From: Pseudomonadota bacterium
Lineage (GTDB): Bacteria > Pseudomonadota > Alphaproteobacteria > Rhizobiales > MH13
Assembly: GCA_039024915.1 (NCBI GenBank)
Contig: JBCCPK010000003.1
Span: forward strand, 310,001-374,000
DNA: 64,000 bases
Reading direction: 5' to 3'
Shown here: in pieces, positions 20,238 through 29,673 of the stretch
How positions within the stretch are numbered: the stretch's first letter is position 1
Layout: every line of letters begins with the position of its first letter
Program-made: the position numbers and the translations under genes
Notes under the pieces: model-generated
The model's database searches: none
What the model was told of the DNA's origin: nothing
Seen by the model: the letters and a program-made list of their open reading frames with translations, nothing else

Positions 20238-20837
20238 TCAGCTTGCTGCTTCGAAAAGCTCAGCGACATAGTCCCAGTTGACCATGCTATCGATGAAGGC
20301 TTCGAGATATTTCGGCCGCGCGTTGCGATAGTCGATGTAGTATGAGTGCTCCCAAACATCGCAACCAAGGATCGGGGCGGCGCCATGCACCACCGGGTTT
20401 TCACCGTTTGGCGTCTTTATGATCTCGAGCTTGCCATCCTTGACCGCGATCCAGGCCCAACCTGATCCGAACTGGCCAACGCCCGCGGCGATGAAATCAG
20501 CGCGCATCTTGTCATAGCCGCCAAGATCGGAATCGATTGCAGCCTGTAGGCTGCCAGGAAGGCTGGTTCCGCCCCCGTTTGGCGCCATCCATTTCCAGAA
20601 ATGAATGTGGTTGAAGTGCTGGCCGGCATTGTTGAACAACGGCGCGTTTGATCCGAAGCTCGCCTTCATGATGTCATCGAGCGACTTGTCCGCCATACCT
20701 GCAGCTTCAGCCAACTCATTGCCCTTGGTCACATAAGCCATGTGGTGCTTGTCGTGATGAAACTCGAGCGTTTCGGCAGACATGTATGGGCCCAGCGCGT
20801 CATAGGCGTAGGGCAGGTCGGGCAGTTCAAAGGCCAT
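20238..20837 (-). CDS. sodB: Superoxide dismutase, Fe/Mn family (Fe type)
   Basis: The 199-residue cytosolic enzyme dismutates superoxide. It opens FELPDLPYAYDALGPYMSAETLEFHHDKHH, close to bacterial FeSOD, with the first metal ligand at His27; the others are in AGQHFNHIHFW and in DVWEHSYYIDY (Asp and His). Iron preference is inferred from overall resemblance to FeSOD. The ATG has GGAGAGACAG upstream. It is a single-gene unit. Confidence 0.94.
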   Translation of the reverse strand: MAFELPDLPYAYDALGPYMSAETLEFHHDKHHMAYVTKGNELAEAAGMADKSLDDIMKASFGSNAPLFNNAGQHFNHIHFWKWMAPNGGGTSLPGSLQAAIDSDLGGYDKMRADFIAAGVGQFGSGWAWIAVKDGKLEIIKTPNGENPVVHGAAPILGCDVWEHSYYIDYRNARPKYLEAFIDSMVNWDYVAELFEAAS

Positions 20838-20988
20838 CTGTCTCTCCAGAGTGTTAGGTTAGGGGGTTGGATGCATGCGCAACCGTTGCCCGGTTAGTAA
20901 GGGCGAACGGTCAAAGTGCCAAGGGGTTAACGGCAAACGACCGCACCGTTCGGTGATTGCAGAGGTCAGCTTCGGAAATCCGCCACCC

Positions 20989-21558
20989 TCACCGATCGCG
21001 GACCATCGCACTGATCGGTTTGAAGTGCTTGGATTTAGCGTCGCCAATCCATTCAAAGGCCACCATCTCGGTCGAGACCAATCCGATACCCGCATGACCG
21101 AGCCGCGAAAGCGCAAGATCACGCGATCCAATGCGCCTCGAGCTGACGGCATCGGCAGCGACGAAAACGTCGAACCCAGCCGCCCGCAATTCCAGCGCAC
21201 TTTGCAACACGCAAACATGCGCTTCGATCCCGCAGACCACGATCTGGTCCCTGCGCTTGTCTGATCGAAGCTTGCGAAGTCGGTCGAGGATCTTGGGCTC
21301 CGCTGCTGCCGAGAAGGCGGTTTTCGCGATGATTTTTGCGTTTCCAGCAGCCTCACTGATGGCCGGGACCGTCGCGCCCAGGCCTTTTGGGTACTGCTCC
21401 GAGATGATAACCGGAACGGCGCATTCGGTGGCCACGGCGCAAAGGAAAGCGCAGGCCCCTTCAAGCACCTTTTGGCCATCCATGGCGGGCAAAAGGCGCT
21501 CTTGCACGTCAATAACGAGCAGCGTGCTGCGCTGAACATCCATCAGGCCGGCGTTCAT
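20989..21558 (-). CDS. Isochorismatase-like cysteine hydrolase
   Basis: The 189-residue protein has the isochorismatase-fold catalytic set: Asp17 in LLVIDVQERL, Lys in SEQYPKGLG, and Cys in CGIEAHVCVLQSA. Bacterial relatives of this YcaC-like size hydrolyse amides or esters; the substrate is unknown. The ATG at 21558 is four bases after the stop of the aminotransferase gene, so the two form an operon. An ATG at 21543 is also possible. Confidence 0.85.
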   Translation of the reverse strand: MNAGLMDVQRSTLLVIDVQERLLPAMDGQKVLEGACAFLCAVATECAVPVIISEQYPKGLGATVPAISEAAGNAKIIAKTAFSAAAEPKILDRLRKLRSDKRRDQIVVCGIEAHVCVLQSALELRAAGFDVFVAADAVSSRRIGSRDLALSRLGHAGIGLVSTEMVAFEWIGDAKSKHFKPISAMVRDR

Positions 21559-21562
21559 AGCG

Positions 21563-22480
21563 CTAAGCAGCTTTTTGCGACGGGTCGTGGGCGAACGCCA
21601 TGTAGGCGTCGCGTGCCTTTTGCGCCAAGGGTCCGGGCGCATAGTCCCGGCCTTCAAAGTGCGTAACGTGGACGACCTTGGAATAGTTGCCGGTCGTGAA
21701 AATCTCGTCAGCATCAAGGAAATCACCCACGGTCAGGGTGGTTTCCTCCACTGCCACGCCTTCATCCCGCAACAATCCGATCACCCGCTGGCGGGTGATG
21801 CCGTTGAGAAATGTGCCATTGGGAGCAGGCGTGCGAACAACGCCGTCCTTGGCCATGAAGATGTTGGACGTCGCCAATTCAGCCACATTGCCGAGCATGT
21901 CGAGCACCATGGCGTTGTCGTAGCCCTTGGCGTTCACATCAAGGATTGCGCGGCCATTGTTGGGATAAAGACAGCCCGCCTTTGCATTGGTAGGCATTGT
22001 TTCGAGCGTGGGGCGCCGGAACCGCGAGACCCCAACGCGCATCGTTCGGGTGGCTGGCGGCATGTCGACGTGGAACAAGGTCAGGACAAAGCGCGTGGAG
22101 TCGGGGTCGGGCGGGACCGACATGAAGCCGCCTGACTCCGCAAAGTACATCGGCCGCACATAAAGCGCCTGATCAGCGGCGAACTTTCGCGCGCCCTCAA
22201 GGGACAGTTCAAGAATTTCTTCGGCCGTCATAGTCGGCTTGAGGTTTAGCGCCGCAGCTGATGCGTTAACCCGCTCGCAATGGGCCCGAAGGTCCGGCGC
22301 AACGCCATCGAAAATCCGCCCGCCGTCGAATACGGATGACCCGCACCACATGGCATGTGTCATGGGCCCCGCGATGGGCTTGTTGCCCTCATGCCATTCC
22401 CCGTCAAAGAAGGTCCATACCGCCTGCTTGCCGGAAACCGAAAGCCTTCCGTTTGAGGGTTGCGGGGTGTGCTGGTTCAT
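21563..22480 (-). CDS. Branched-chain amino acid aminotransferase family (PLP fold class IV)
   Basis: The 305-residue class IV aminotransferase has FDGEWHEGNKPIAGPMTHAMWCGSSVFDG, the PLP-binding Lys in TNAKAGCLYPN, and GNVAELATSNIFM. These fit the IlvE/D-amino-acid transaminase superfamily, with branched-chain transamination the most likely activity. It is the first gene of a two-gene unit with the isochorismatase-like hydrolase and is divergent from the haloacid dehalogenase gene across 232 bases. Confidence 0.88.
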   Translation of the reverse strand: MNQHTPQPSNGRLSVSGKQAVWTFFDGEWHEGNKPIAGPMTHAMWCGSSVFDGGRIFDGVAPDLRAHCERVNASAAALNLKPTMTAEEILELSLEGARKFAADQALYVRPMYFAESGGFMSVPPDPDSTRFVLTLFHVDMPPATRTMRVGVSRFRRPTLETMPTNAKAGCLYPNNGRAILDVNAKGYDNAMVLDMLGNVAELATSNIFMAKDGVVRTPAPNGTFLNGITRQRVIGLLRDEGVAVEETTLTVGDFLDADEIFTTGNYSKVVHVTHFEGRDYAPGPLAQKARDAYMAFAHDPSQKAA

Positions 22481-22712
22481 CTGACGCTCACAATGACGCT
22501 GGCGGTCCGCCGAAAGTCGAACTGCGTGGGTGTTTCGGTTTCATCGCAAGGTGGGCCAAAAAGCGCAAGTGGTCGAAGTCGGTCGATTCTCCCCGTTCAG
22601 CGCCCTTCCGCATCGTTCTATTGTCGCGCTGGCCAAGCGCCCACATGCCGTGCTGCGCTGCACATGATGTCCCGTCGCCGCCAATTGCAGGCGGCCGCTC
22701 TGAAAGACTTTT

Positions 22713-23372
22713 ATGCCTTACCCGGTCTACATCTTCGACGCCTATGGCACCCTGTTTGACGTTCACGCTGCTGTTCGACGGTATGCCGACCAGATTGGTC
22801 CTGATGGCGCGAGGCTGTCGGCGATCTGGCGCGAGAAGCAACTTGAATACTCATGGGTACGGGCGCTTGCGGGCCGGTACAAGGATTTCTGGCAGCTGAC
22901 GGAAGAGGCGCTTGAGACCGCCTTTGCGCTCGTGCCCAGCGTCGACCGCTCCTATCGAGATGATTTGCTGGCCGCTTATTCGCGGCTCGATTGCTACCCC
23001 GAAGTGCCGAGCGTTTTGCGGACGTTGGTGGATGGTGGCGCAAAACTTGCCATCCTGTCGAACGGATCCCCTCAGATGCTGGAAGGCGCGGTTGAAGCCG
23101 CCGGTATCGGGGCTCTCCTTGATGAAGTCCTGTCGGTTGATACGCTCAAGACCTACAAGGCGCACCCTGACGTCTACGATCTGGTCACGGGCCATTTCCG
23201 CGCCTTTCCCGACACCGTCTCCTTCCAGTCGTCGAACCGATGGGACGTGGCCGGTGCCACCGCCTTTGGCTTCAGGACGGTATGGATAAACCGCGCGGGG
23301 ATGCCGGACGAATACATCGATCTGTCGCCCGCAGCCGTTCTGTCGAGCCTCGAAGGCTTGGACGCCCTATAG
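22713..23372 (+). CDS. Haloacid dehalogenase, type II
   Basis: The 219-residue HAD-superfamily protein matches L-2-haloacid dehalogenase: nucleophile Asp9 in [11 protein letters not shown], the Ser in LSNGSPQM, the Lys in [14 protein letters not shown], and [12 protein letters not shown] with the Ser/Asn/Asp set typical of type II enzymes. These enzymes hydrolyse short L-2-haloacids to D-2-hydroxyacids. GAAAGA lies upstream of the ATG. Its end overlaps the convergent LOG gene by six bases. Confidence 0.9.
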   Translation: MPYPVYIFDAYGTLFDVHAAVRRYADQIGPDGARLSAIWREKQLEYSWVRALAGRYKDFWQLTEEALETAFALVPSVDRSYRDDLLAAYSRLDCYPEVPSVLRTLVDGGAKLAILSNGSPQMLEGAVEAAGIGALLDEVLSVDTLKTYKAHPDVYDLVTGHFRAFPDTVSFQSSNRWDVAGATAFGFRTVWINRAGMPDEYIDLSPAAVLSSLEGLDAL

Positions 23373-23948
23373 CGCCTCGCGCTCGACCCATTTGTGGACC
23401 ACCGGTGGCGTGTAGGCCGCCATCTCAGTCAGCAAGGTTTGTGGATCATCGCCCACAAGCAGCGTGTCCCGCAGGCCCGGTTTGACGAAACCTTCGTCCC
23501 GCTGATGGTCGAGGAATGTGAGCAAGGGGTCATAGAAACCTCGGACATTGAGAACGCCAATCGGCTTGGCATGAAAGCCAAGTTGCCCCCAAGTCCAAAC
23601 TTCGAACATTTCTTCCAGGGTTCCCGTTCCCCCGGGCAAGTTCACGAACCCATCGGACAGTTCGGCCATCCGCGCCTTGCGCTCATGCATGGATGACACC
23701 GTCTCAAGCCGGGTGAGGCGCTTATGCGCCAGTTCCTTGGCGACCAGAGCCTCGGGAATGATGCCAACGACGTCGCCGCCTTCAGCCAGCGCTGCGTCCG
23801 CCACCATGCCCATCAGGCCGACCTCCGCGCCGCCGTAGACGAGCGTCTGTCCTCGCCCCGCGATTTCCGCTCCCAGAGCCTTGGCGGCAGCTGCATAGTC
23901 GGTGTGGTTGCCAGGGTTCGACCCGCAAAAGACGCAGACCGACCTCAT
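23367..23948 (-). CDS. LOG family protein (TIGR00730, Rossmann fold)
   Basis: The 193-residue protein has the LOG hallmark PGGTGTLEE, plus [10 protein letters not shown] and [11 protein letters not shown]. Family members hydrolyse nucleoside 5'-monophosphates, some acting as cytokinin riboside 5'-monophosphate phosphoribohydrolases. The bacterial role is usually purine nucleotide turnover and is not established here. The ATG overlaps the stop of the upstream M20 dipeptidase gene as ATGA, so the two are co-translated. Confidence 0.92.
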   Translation of the reverse strand: MRSVCVFCGSNPGNHTDYAAAAKALGAEIAGRGQTLVYGGAEVGLMGMVADAALAEGGDVVGIIPEALVAKELAHKRLTRLETVSSMHERKARMAELSDGFVNLPGGTGTLEEMFEVWTWGQLGFHAKPIGVLNVRGFYDPLLTFLDHQRDEGFVKPGLRDTLLVGDDPQTLLTEMAAYTPPVVHKWVEREAL

Positions 23949-25357
23949 GCCGATGCTCCGAGCGCGTGGAGGATCCGGATCCACGATCGTATGCCCTTTC
24001 GGTAGCTTTCCAGCTCATATTTCTCGTTGGGCGAATGGATCTGATCATCGCCCAAGCCAAACCCCACCATCACGCTCTCGAGGCCCAACCGGGTCTGAAA
24101 ATCGCCAACGATCGGGATCGAGCCCCCAACGCCGATGAAGCCCGCTGGCTTCGGCCACTCGTCGGTCAAGGCCTGTTGCGCGGCGACGAAAGCGGGCCCG
24201 GACGTGTCGAGTTCGATGCCCGGCGCACCTCCCTTACTGGAAAAGGTCACTGTGCAGTCGGCAGGCAGGCGCTCGGTTACGAAGCTCTCAAAGCTGCGCC
24301 GCACAGCTTCAGGGTCTTGGCCTTTGACAAGACGGCACGAAACTTTTGCCATTGCCTTTGCGGGGAGAACGGTTTTGAAGCCCTCGCCCGTGTAGCCCGA
24401 CGACATCCCATTCACCTCAAGCGTTGGGCGCGACCAGATCTGTTCGAGAACCGAACGGCCCTGTTCGCCTGCCGGCACCGAAAGCCCAACGTCGCCGAGA
24501 AACGCGTCGGGCGAAAAATCGAGCGTCTCCCACATCGCCATGATCTCGGCAGGAACCTCCGCGACGCCATCGTAAAACCCAGGCAGGGTGACAGCGCCGG
24601 TATCATCGTGCAGGTCCGCTATGATCTTCGCCAACACATGTGCGGGATTGCGCGCCGCGCCGCCAAAATAACCCGAATGCAGGTCCTTGTCGGCCGCTTC
24701 GATAACCACCTCCGTACCGTACATGCCCCGCAGACGTGTTGTGATGGCCGGGGTGTCGCGGTCCCACATGTTGGTGTCGCAAACGAGCGCAACGTCCGCC
24801 TTCAGGTCGTCGGCATGCGCATCAAGGAATCCCGGAAGCGACGGGCTGCCGGACTCTTCTTCGCCTTCGAACAGAATAGTCACCGGAACCGGGAGCGCGC
24901 CGTGCGTCTCAAGGATCGCGCGGCACGCTTCGATAAAGGTCATGATCTGGCCCTTATCGTCCGCTGCGCCGCGCGCGACGATCTTCTTGCTGCCATCCGA
25001 ACGGGTTTCAATCACCGGATCGAAGGGATCACGATCCCACAATTCCAGTGGATCGACGGGCTGCACATCATAGTGGCCGTAGAAAAGCGCCCGCGGACCG
25101 GTCGCGCCGTCCCATGTGGCAACGATCATCGGGTGGCCAGGAGTCTGATGGGTGGTGACCGCAAAACCAATTCCCTCAAGCTCTGCGTGCACATGCGCCG
25201 CCGCCTCTTTCACTTGCGCGTCATAGGCCGGGTCGGTCGATATGGAGGGGATGCGCAGGAGCGCAAAAAGCCGCTCAAGGCTTTGTTCAAACTGGGCATC
25301 AGCAGCAGCGAGGCAGGCCTCAAGCTCGGCATCAACAGAAGGGGCATTGGTATCCAT
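23945..25357 (-). CDS. M20 family dipeptidase
   Basis: The 470-residue metallopeptidase belongs to the ArgE/DapE/ACY1/CPG2 group. Zinc-binding motifs are visible: GHYDVQP (His), RGAADDKGQ (bridging Asp), EGEEESGSP (Glu), CDTNMWD, and a dimerisation domain with LHSGYFGG. The overall layout is that of broad-specificity dipeptidases. The ATG at 25357 is preferred to 25399. It is coupled to the LOG gene downstream. A long open frame on the other strand here is a codon-bias shadow. Confidence 0.92.
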   Translation of the reverse strand: MDTNAPSVDAELEACLAAADAQFEQSLERLFALLRIPSISTDPAYDAQVKEAAAHVHAELEGIGFAVTTHQTPGHPMIVATWDGATGPRALFYGHYDVQPVDPLELWDRDPFDPVIETRSDGSKKIVARGAADDKGQIMTFIEACRAILETHGALPVPVTILFEGEEESGSPSLPGFLDAHADDLKADVALVCDTNMWDRDTPAITTRLRGMYGTEVVIEAADKDLHSGYFGGAARNPAHVLAKIIADLHDDTGAVTLPGFYDGVAEVPAEIMAMWETLDFSPDAFLGDVGLSVPAGEQGRSVLEQIWSRPTLEVNGMSSGYTGEGFKTVLPAKAMAKVSCRLVKGQDPEAVRRSFESFVTERLPADCTVTFSSKGGAPGIELDTSGPAFVAAQQALTDEWPKPAGFIGVGGSIPIVGDFQTRLGLESVMVGFGLGDDQIHSPNEKYELESYRKGIRSWIRILHALGASA

Positions 25358-25493
25358 GGGTTTCACCAGTCCGGATAGACAGTCATGGGGTGCAGACAAC
25401 AGGACCGAGGCCGGGAGCGCAAGCGGTGGGTCGTTAGCCGCGCTCTACCCGCAAGAAAAGATCAGCGACAGGAATCGCTAAGCGACTGCGACA

Positions 25494-26438
25494 ATGCGAC
25501 GTGGAACCAGGCAAACCAGTTGGCGTCTGACCGAGTACATGGTCCAAACCCAGAATCGAGCGTTGCAACGTCCGTTGACCGACCTATCGACAAGACCAGA
25601 CGAGCCTTTCCGTAAAGGGACCCCGTCCGAACCATCGCCGTTCGAACGGCTGCGTGATCTGCTACTCGGCGCCCTCAATCCTCCGCCGGGCCGCCGCCGG
25701 ATAGCGCTTGCGGTCACCTACGGCGCGATCTGTCACAGCCTGTTTGCCATCGCCGTGAGCGGCATGATGGTCGCGATGTTCTTTGGCATGACGTTAGGCT
25801 TCGGCCGCGTACCCGAACCTTGGTCGTACATCGCCAATGGGTTGCTCTTGCTGCAGTTCCCGCTTGCGCATTCATTCCTGCTGACGCGGAAGGGCGGGTC
25901 CCTTCTTGGGAGGCTCGCGCCCCAAAGCGCGGCTCGGACCTTGTCAACGACGACCTACGCCATCGTCGCCTCCATCCAGTTGCTTCTGCTTTTTGGCCTG
26001 TGGACACCGAGCGGCACGGTTTGGTGGCGCGCAGACGGCGCGGCATTGATCGCCATCTGTTGTGCTTACGCCACCTCCTGGCTGCTGCTGGCCAAATCGA
26101 TCTACGACGCAGGCGTCGAACTCCAGTCCGGCGCGCTGGGCTGGCTCTCTCTGCTGCAAAAGATCAAGCCGCGCTTCCCCGGTATGCCGACCGGCGGGCT
26201 CTTTCGCATTATTCGGCAGCCGATCTACGTCGCATTCGCCCTCACGACGTGGACCGTGCCCGTATGGACACCGGACCAGCTGGCCGTGGCCCTATTCTTG
26301 ACCGGTTACTGTCTGCTCGCGCCGATCATGAAGGAGCGGCGACTGCAGGCGCGCCACGGGGCCCACTTTGAGGCCTATCGCCGGCAGGTGCCCTATGCGG
26401 TTCCAAGACTGCCTCCAATGAGGAAGAGCGCGAAATGA
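25494..26438 (+). CDS. Membrane methyltransferase of the isoprenylcysteine methyltransferase/MddA type
   Basis: The 314-residue protein has a hydrophilic N-terminus (about 1-65), about five membrane segments, and the C-terminal signature of membrane-bound isoprenylcysteine carboxyl methyltransferase relatives: FRIIRQPIYVAFALTTW, then KERRLQARHGAHFEAYRRQVP. Methanethiol S-methyltransferase MddA and NnrU are relatives, so SAM-dependent methylation of a small or lipid substrate is likely, but the substrate is unknown. Its TGA overlaps the next ATG. The start is uncertain because the upstream ribosome site is weak; an ATG at 25539 is an alternative. Confidence 0.72.
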   Translation: MRRGTRQTSWRLTEYMVQTQNRALQRPLTDLSTRPDEPFRKGTPSEPSPFERLRDLLLGALNPPPGRRRIALAVTYGAICHSLFAIAVSGMMVAMFFGMTLGFGRVPEPWSYIANGLLLLQFPLAHSFLLTRKGGSLLGRLAPQSAARTLSTTTYAIVASIQLLLLFGLWTPSGTVWWRADGAALIAICCAYATSWLLLAKSIYDAGVELQSGALGWLSLLQKIKPRFPGMPTGGLFRIIRQPIYVAFALTTWTVPVWTPDQLAVALFLTGYCLLAPIMKERRLQARHGAHFEAYRRQVPYAVPRLPPMRKSAK

Positions 26439-27169
26439 ACAAGCCAGTTCGCAATGATCTGACGATTTATGACGATGTCGCCTCGCGCTGGTGGTCCGAC
26501 GACATCAAATGGGTCCGCACGCTCAAGAACCTGGTGCCCGGGCGGTTCGCCTGGTTTGACCGGCATATCGACTGGCCGGGCAAAAAGGTCCTAGACCTCG
26601 GTTGTGCCGGCGGGTTCATGGCTGAGGCACTCGATGAGCGGGGCGCAGAGGTGACCGGCATTGACCCGGCCGCCGAGGCCATTGCTGCCGCATCGCAGCA
26701 TGCGGTGCAAGGCGGGCGGGCGATCCGCTACGATGTCGGAGTTGGCGAAAACATGCCCTATGCCGATGACAGCTTTGACGCGGTGGTCTGTGTCGATGTG
26801 CTTGAGCATGTTTCGGACTTGCGAAAGGTCCTGTCCGAAATTGCCCGGGTGCTGCGGCCGGGCGGGCTGTTTTTATACGACACGATCAACCGTAACTGGC
26901 TCGCGCGGTTTGTCGTGGTCACGATCGCCGAGGACGTGCTGCGCCTCCTGCCCAAGGGAACCCATGATCCCGACAAGTTCATCAAACCGGGCGAACTCTG
27001 CACGGGGCTTCTCGAGGCCGGACTGGAACCAGCTGGCCAGACGGGCCTTGGCCCTGCCGGCATCAACCGCCGCTTCGATTTCGTCTTTCGGCCCCTACCC
27101 TTCAAGGGCATCATTTATATGGGTGTCGCAAGGCAGCCTGACGCATCGCCGGGCCCTGAACCGTCATGA
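26435..27169 (+). CDS. Class I SAM-dependent methyltransferase, UbiG-like
   Basis: The 244-residue soluble methyltransferase opens with YDDVASRWW, as in UbiG O-methyltransferases. It has SAM-binding motif I VLDLGCAGGFMAEAL, motif II VTGIDPAAEAIAAA, motif III FDAVVCVDVLEHV and VLRPGGLFLYDTINRNW. UbiG methylates ubiquinone precursors, but a genuine UbiG role is not certain given the operon with a membrane methyltransferase. Four-base overlaps on both sides tie it to its neighbours. Confidence 0.82.
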   Translation: MNKPVRNDLTIYDDVASRWWSDDIKWVRTLKNLVPGRFAWFDRHIDWPGKKVLDLGCAGGFMAEALDERGAEVTGIDPAAEAIAAASQHAVQGGRAIRYDVGVGENMPYADDSFDAVVCVDVLEHVSDLRKVLSEIARVLRPGGLFLYDTINRNWLARFVVVTIAEDVLRLLPKGTHDPDKFIKPGELCTGLLEAGLEPAGQTGLGPAGINRRFDFVFRPLPFKGIIYMGVARQPDASPGPEPS

Positions 27170-27492
27170 GCCTTGGGCCATCCAGCGTGGCACGGGCCAA
27201 CCCGGTGGATCGCTATCTGACCTTGACCCGCCAGACGATGCCGGAGCTTGCGCGAACGACCCGCCGCGACTGGCCGGTGCGCGACGACCATTGCTTTCAG
27301 CGGATTGTGCTCGACGCTCTATTTGGCGATGTCTGGTATCGCCACCTCGGTAAGCCCGCTTACAAGCATCTGACTGCGGGTCAGGCCGAGCGCGCAGCGG
27401 CGCTTTGTGACGCGATCATTGAGGGCCGCGCAGACCTGGCCGCGCTGAATGCGCAGTCTCTTGTTTATCGCGGGAAATTCCGGAACGGATAA
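27166..27492 (+). CDS. Small protein of unknown function, third gene of the methyltransferase operon
   Basis: The 108-residue protein starts at an ATG overlapping the methyltransferase stop (ATGA). Conserved-looking features are DHCFQRIVLDALFGDVWYRHL, KPAYKHLTAGQAERAA and LNAQSLVYRGKFR. It is helical, soluble and rich in Arg and Ala. I do not recognise the family with confidence. Its strict coupling suggests it works with one of the two methyltransferases. Confidence 0.7.
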   Translation: MSLGPSSVARANPVDRYLTLTRQTMPELARTTRRDWPVRDDHCFQRIVLDALFGDVWYRHLGKPAYKHLTAGQAERAAALCDAIIEGRADLAALNAQSLVYRGKFRNG

Positions 27493-27625
27493 CGGTTCGG
27501 CCGCCTGGCCAGCGTAGGAGCGGTTTCAGGTAGCTGAGCGAGCCTAAATCGCACGATCAGAGACCGGGTGCGCACAGCGATCGGTCGTCGACATAGCCAC
27601 ATGTCCGGCGACGCAGGGCACGCCT

Positions 27626-27694
27626 CTGATCTTCTCGCTTCGATGAGAAGATCAGCTCGGGACCAAACCGGAATCGCTTAACGAAACCGGTTTC
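27626..27694. repeat. 11-bp hairpin and 12-bp palindrome upstream of sufC-like gene
   Basis: CTGATCTTCTC (27626-27636) and GAGAAGATCAG (27645-27655) form a perfect 11-bp stem with an 8-base loop. Twenty-seven bases further on is the perfect palindrome GAAACCGGTTTC (27683-27694), which ends 18 bases before the ATG. The hairpin lacks a T run. The palindrome could be an operator of the SufCB operon; the regulator is unknown. Confidence 0.5.
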
Positions 27695-27712
27695 ATATGG
27701 TAACCAGCGGTC

Positions 27713-28420
27713 ATGCTTGAAATCAGTCACCTTTCGGTTGCCGTCGATGAAACCGCCATCCTCGAGGACTTCAGTCTGACCGTCAAAGCGGGTGAAACGC
27801 ACGTTCTGCTGGGGCCGAACGGCTCGGGAAAATCGACGGTGCTATCCGCGATCATGGGTCTTGAACCTTATGTGGTGACCGCCGGCACCATCCGCTTTCG
27901 CGGGAACGACTTGAGCGACGTCGATGTTTCCGGTCGGGCGCAGCGCGGCCTTGGCATGGCGTTCCAACGGCCACCGTCGCTTGAAGGCGTATCGGTGCAT
28001 GACTTTGCATCCGCTGTGGCGGCAGACGACCGGCTGGGGCACGGAGCGAAGCTGCTCGATTTCAGCGCTTTCCTCGACCGCGACGTGGCCGTTGGGTTCT
28101 CCGGTGGGGAGATCAAACGGTGGGAAGTGCTGAAACTGTTTCTTCAGCAGCCCGATTTCCTCCTGTTCGACGAACCTGAGAGCGGCGTTGATCTCGAGCA
28201 CATCGCCGCCGTTGGCGCTGCGATACGCGAATTGGTGGCGGAGCCTGCGCACGACGGCTCAAGACGAGGTGCCCTGCTGATCACCCATACCGGGCTGATC
28301 CTTGATTACGTGGATGCTGACATGGCGCACATCATGAAAGAGGGCCGGATTATCCATTCCGGGCCGCCCAAAGCGCTGTTCAAGCACATTCAGGCGGAGG
28401 GCTACGTCGCACCTGCCTGA
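27713..28420 (+). CDS. SufC-like ATPase of a minimal SUF (SufBC/SmsCB) system
   Basis: The 235-residue ABC-type ATPase has Walker A GPNGSGKST, ABC signature FSGGEIKR, Walker B FLLFDEPESGVDLE and switch His in LITHT. The DEPESGVD variant and the pairing with a SufB-like protein mark it as SufC rather than a transporter ATPase. It is shorter in the linker than the usual bacterial SufC and resembles archaeal and clostridial SmsC. It would power Fe-S cluster assembly on its partner 21 bases downstream. Confidence 0.85.
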   Translation: MLEISHLSVAVDETAILEDFSLTVKAGETHVLLGPNGSGKSTVLSAIMGLEPYVVTAGTIRFRGNDLSDVDVSGRAQRGLGMAFQRPPSLEGVSVHDFASAVAADDRLGHGAKLLDFSAFLDRDVAVGFSGGEIKRWEVLKLFLQQPDFLLFDEPESGVDLEHIAAVGAAIRELVAEPAHDGSRRGALLITHTGLILDYVDADMAHIMKEGRIIHSGPPKALFKHIQAEGYVAPA

Positions 28421-28441
28421 CCGGTGCTAACGGAGAGGACA

Positions 28442-29563
28442 ATGACAAACACCGAAGCGGTCATGCCCGAAGCGCTTAGCGGGGATGAGGAAACGATTCT
28501 GCGCGAGGTTGGCTACGGCGATCCGTCCTCGCGAAGCGCGACGACGGTTTTGGTCGATCACGCCATTCGCGTTGCGAATTCACACGTCGACGGCGTCGAG
28601 GTCATGTCGATCCAGGATGCCTTGATGCGCTACGACTGGGTGCAGGACCTGATGTTCTCGCTGATTGCCCCCGACGAGAACGAACTCTTGCGACAGGCGT
28701 CCGAACTCCTGCAGGACCCGATCGGCCATTTTGTCTATGTCCATCCCGGCGCCAAGCTGACCGCACCGCTGCAGAACTTCACCATCATGGAGCGTCCGCA
28801 GGAGCGGCAATTCACGCACAACATCACGGTCATCGGCGAAGGCGCGGACGTCGAGATGATCTCAGGCGCGGCCGTACCAGCGCGCGTCCATGCCGGCCAT
28901 CACGTCTCGATTGAGGAGACCTTCGTGCAAGATGGCGCCAGCTGCCGCGCGATCTCGATCGAACATTGGGGCGCGCGCATGACGGTCGATTCCTATTCCC
29001 GCAGCAAGCTTGGCGCTGGTGCGCAATCCGTCTCCAACCAGGTTATGCTGTCGCCGATCAGCCGCCACCGCTCGGATACGCAAACTTGGATCGGCGCGGA
29101 CGCTAGCTGCAACGATCAGGCGATCATGTTTGCCGCCAAGGGCACCGAACGGGTTTTCGACACCCAGACCACTTTGACCGCTCCCGGTGCGCGTTCGGAG
29201 TCCATTGCTCGCATGGTTTCGGCGGGCGGGACCATCACGAACGACGCCCTGCTGATCGGCGATGCGCCGGGCACGAACGGCTTTTTGGGTTGTGATGGGC
29301 TGCTTCTGTCGAGCGATGGCGAGATTACCGCAACGCCCGCGCTGAAGGCGAAGAGCGCAGAAGCCGTGCTCTCGCACGAAGCCTCCGTGGGGATGATCGA
29401 CAAGGACAAGCTCGCCTATCTTATGGCAAGTGGCCTCGATGAAGACCGCGCGCGCGATCTGATCGTGCAGGGATTTCTCAACCTCAAGGATGACTACATT
29501 CCCGACAGCCTTCGCAGTCAGGTGACGGCCATGATCGCGTCAGCTCAGTCGGGCGGCATGTAG
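28442..29563 (+). CDS. SufB/SufD-family Fe-S scaffold of a minimal SUF system
   Basis: The 373-residue SufBD-family protein has the beta-helix core and a C-terminal part in which the two residues essential in E. coli SufB can be seen: a Cys at 284 (GCDGLLLS, aligning with CDSML) and Glu313 in LSHEAS, beside His312. It lacks the long N-terminus of canonical SufB. The ATG at 28442 follows GGAGAGGAC. With SufC it looks like a self-sufficient SmsCB-type pair; no sufS or sufD is here, and sufE is 20 kb away. Confidence 0.86.
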   Translation: MTNTEAVMPEALSGDEETILREVGYGDPSSRSATTVLVDHAIRVANSHVDGVEVMSIQDALMRYDWVQDLMFSLIAPDENELLRQASELLQDPIGHFVYVHPGAKLTAPLQNFTIMERPQERQFTHNITVIGEGADVEMISGAAVPARVHAGHHVSIEETFVQDGASCRAISIEHWGARMTVDSYSRSKLGAGAQSVSNQVMLSPISRHRSDTQTWIGADASCNDQAIMFAAKGTERVFDTQTTLTAPGARSESIARMVSAGGTITNDALLIGDAPGTNGFLGCDGLLLSSDGEITATPALKAKSAEAVLSHEASVGMIDKDKLAYLMASGLDEDRARDLIVQGFLNLKDDYIPDSLRSQVTAMIASAQSGGM

Positions 29564-29673
29564 CCCGGCAAGCCGCGTCCGGGGTTGACGCCTATCGCCA
29601 TCTCGGTTGGGCTGCGTCTTGGGGGCGTTCGTGCAGAAGCGAACCGACCTTGGGTCACTTGGGGGTCGTGGGT

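Noticed and set aside
23966-25378. A 470-codon open frame on the plus strand opposite the M20 dipeptidase
   Set aside because: It is antisense to a well-conserved enzyme and shows no family motifs; high-GC codon usage leaves such frames open.
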